Assembly: GCA_002505355.1 (NCBI GenBank)
Contig: DAUW01000091.1
Span: forward strand, 1 to 7,684
Length of the DNA stretch: 7,684 bases
Direction of reading: 5' to 3'
Source of the DNA: Euryarchaeota archaeon UBA229
Lineage (GTDB): Archaea > Thermoplasmatota > Poseidoniia > Poseidoniales > Poseidoniaceae
In this document: positions 6,575 through 7,684 of the stretch, one piece after another
Layout: every line of letters starts with the position of its first letter
How positions within the stretch are numbered: the stretch's first letter is position 1
Translations under genes and position numbers: made by a program
The notes under the pieces: generated by a model
The model's input: the letters and a program-made list of their open reading frames with translations, nothing else
Databases searched by the model: none
What the model was told of the DNA's origin: nothing

Positions 6575-7099
6575 CTAACGCTTTCCCAGCCAGTCAATAG
6601 CATTCTCAGGTATGGTTGAGTCTAAATCATCTGTTAACCAGGTGCTGATTGCATTTACCACCTGCTCGGCAGATAATTTACTGGCATCTAGTTCAAGTAT
6701 CGGCTGAGTGATATCAAATTCAATAATCTCAGCCCAAGTCCCAGCCAATAGTTCCCATTCAACATTAGCAGTTATTTTAGCGTCATCGTAGCCTCTTGCC
6801 TTGAGCCGCTGCCGCAACTCCCCCGGTTCACACCTCAACAGAACTATCCTATCTACCGACAAAAAATGTGACAAATGTCCATCAATTAATTGCTGTTTAT
6901 TTGCCCCCGGGAAAAACTCCTCTGCTAATTTATGGATATCAATTTCTTGACTTTTCATTGCTTCATCGTATACTCCTTGACAATCGAAGGTTTTGGCTAA
7001 TTCACTAACCGATAAGACCTCCCATCCCTGCTGACCCATTAATTGGGCAACCGTTGTTTTGCCGACGGCTGGACTGCCAGTAATTGCTAGGGATGGCAT
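6575..7099 (-). CDS. AK6/Fap7-type adenylate kinase
   Basis: This 174-residue cytoplasmic P-loop kinase belongs to the archaeal AK6 family, counterpart of eukaryotic Fap7/hCINAP. The family has adenylate-kinase or ATPase activity and assists late small-subunit ribosome assembly with protein uS11. Visible motifs are Walker A GSPAVGKT (residues 8-15), the characteristic DGHLSH segment (73-78), the core strand RIVLLRC (84-90), the LRQRLKARGY lid helix start (95-104), and a conserved-looking NVEWEL (112-117). The C-terminus ends in IDWLGKR, as archaeal members often end near IDW. Length is normal. The ATG at 7099 is chosen because it begins directly at the P-loop strand; no Shine-Dalgarno precedes it (GATACGATA), which suggests a leaderless or short-leader transcript. 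It is the first gene of the minus-strand block and is divergent from the unknown gene at 7205. Confidence 0.9.
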   Translation of the reverse strand: MPSLAITGSPAVGKTTVAQLMGQQGWEVLSVSELAKTFDCQGVYDEAMKSQEIDIHKLAEEFFPGANKQQLIDGHLSHFLSVDRIVLLRCEPGELRQRLKARGYDDAKITANVEWELLAGTWAEIIEFDITQPILELDASKLSAEQVVNAISTWLTDDLDSTIPENAIDWLGKR

Positions 7100-7204
7100 T
7101 ATCGTATCAGTGACGCCAGTCGGTTTTGCTACAACAACTTTGGCTTGTGGTAGTTAACCCAGCAAAGCCATCAAATGCTTGATTATCCTCGGTAACCTGT
7201 TGCC
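7100..7204. promoter_or_regulatory. Divergent intergenic/promoter region
   Basis: These 105 bp separate the kinase gene (minus) from the unknown gene (plus) and must hold the promoters of both. No convincing TATA box is visible by eye. The region contains a 30-bp dyad (7141-7170) and a short inverted repeat ATCAA-ATGC-TTGAT (7170-7183), described separately. Neither flanking start has a clear ribosome binding site, so leaderless transcripts are likely. Confidence 0.5.
7141..7170. repeat. 30-bp dyad-symmetric element in divergent promoter
   Basis: The outer arms TGGCTT (7141-7146) and AAGCCA (7165-7170) are perfect inverted copies. A central GTTAAC palindrome (7153-7158) shares the same centre at 7155.5, and the six bases on each side between them do not pair. 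This layout is typical of a DNA site for a symmetric dimeric regulator rather than an RNA hairpin. It may be chance in a single sequence. Confidence 0.3.
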
Positions 7205-7684
7205 ATGTTCGGTATGAATGACCCTGCACAGACTTTGATGCAGTTGGAAAATTACATCAGAGATGGACGTTTAGAAATGTCTGAGGTAATGGCTACTCAG
7301 TTTACTGATATGTTCCTTCGAAACAAAAAACGTGATGCACAGGACCAAATAATGCTGGTAAGGGGGTTGCAAATACTCTGCGATGTGTTGGTTAGTCGTA
7401 ACAAGTTTAGCCTTGCAGCTTCCGCAGCAAAGACGTTACTTCGGGAAAGAAAAAAGACGACGCGGGAAAATACCATCATCGGCAACTACTACCAAGATTT
7501 GCAACGATCGGGTAAGTGCTACGCGTTAGTGAACAAACCGCGTAAAGCAAAATCTTTCTTCACCAAGGCATACAAACAGTCTGGTGGATGCATTGTAACT
7601 GCGCTTGAGGCGGTTGTTTCATTGCCCGAGGATAAGAAAATGAGTGCCCTCTTCCTTGACTCCTTGGCTGGTGCAGGTTCGGTA
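7205..7684 (+). CDS. Alpha-helical protein of unknown function (3' partial)
   Basis: The frame from the ATG at 7205 stays open for 160 codons to the right edge, so the gene is truncated by the window. I do not recognise the product. It begins MFGMNDPAQTLMQLENYI; the second Met (7214) is an alternative start. The rest is almost wholly predicted helical, with alternating amphipathic segments: about residues 8-18, 22-39, 43-64, 66-84, 89-102, 103-126 and 128-138. There is a basic middle (RERKKTTREN at 80-89, NKPRKAKS at 110-117) and no membrane segment or signal peptide. The helix-pair spacing and the KAKSFFTKAYKQ segment (114-125) are reminiscent of TPR-like alpha-solenoids, but no consensus TPR is visible. 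It is probably cytoplasmic. Cysteines occur at 59, 105 and 129 without a metal-binding spacing. It is divergent from the AK6-like kinase, across a region with a dyad element. Confidence 0.75.
   Translation, partial: MFGMNDPAQTLMQLENYIRDGRLEMSEVMATQFTDMFLRNKKRDAQDQIMLVRGLQILCDVLVSRNKFSLAASAAKTLLRERKKTTRENTIIGNYYQDLQRSGKCYALVNKPRKAKSFFTKAYKQSGGCIVTALEAVVSLPEDKKMSALFLDSLAGAGSV

Noticed and set aside
7297..7485. 62-codon minus-strand frame opposite the right-edge gene
   Set aside because: The + strand frame is open from 7205 to the window edge with a coherent helical protein. This is its shadow.

Overview
The window reads as a piece of a planktonic archaeal genome. My best guess is Marine Group II Euryarchaeota (Poseidoniales) or a close Thermoplasmatota relative. 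The reasons are the archaeal AK6/Fap7-type nucleotide kinase, a CDP-alcohol phosphatidyltransferase of the archaeal lipid-headgroup kind, weak or absent ribosome binding sites before most genes, and a giant signal-peptide-bearing protein built of repeated beta-sandwich-like domains with one C-terminal membrane anchor and a highly charged cytoplasmic tail. The affiliation is an inference from style and was not checked by search.

Layout. A nucleoside-deaminase-type amidohydrolase enters from the left edge on the + strand (2-727, N-terminus missing). Its stop codon directly abuts the stop codon of a block of five minus-strand genes. In transcription order that block is: AK6-type kinase (7099-6575), CDP-alcohol phosphatidyltransferase (6511-5801), the 1082-residue surface protein (5719-2471), a CAX-type Ca2+/H+ antiporter (2421-1270), and a small two-helix membrane protein with an exported domain (1261-728). 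Gaps inside the block are 63, 81, 49 and 8 bp. A 105-bp divergent intergenic region separates the kinase from a + strand gene of unknown function, which starts at 7205 and runs off the right edge. No gap without a gene exceeds 105 bp.

How the genes may work together. The kinase and phosphatidyltransferase are housekeeping functions (ribosome assembly/nucleotide balance and membrane lipid headgroups). The surface protein, Ca2+ exchanger and small exported-domain protein form a co-directional, closely spaced trio at the cell envelope. The last two are almost certainly translationally coupled, because the Shine-Dalgarno of the small protein overlaps the stop codon of the exchanger. A hairpin of ten base pairs (with a 2-nt bulge) sits right after the surface-protein stop codon and before the exchanger, so it could set different expression levels within one transcript.

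The strongest candidate for something undescribed is this envelope trio, above all the alternating acid/base cytoplasmic tail of the surface protein and the unrecognised two-helix protein. A functional link between them is a hypothesis from gene order only. There are no tRNA or rRNA genes, CRISPR arrays, insertion sequences or other mobile elements that I can see.
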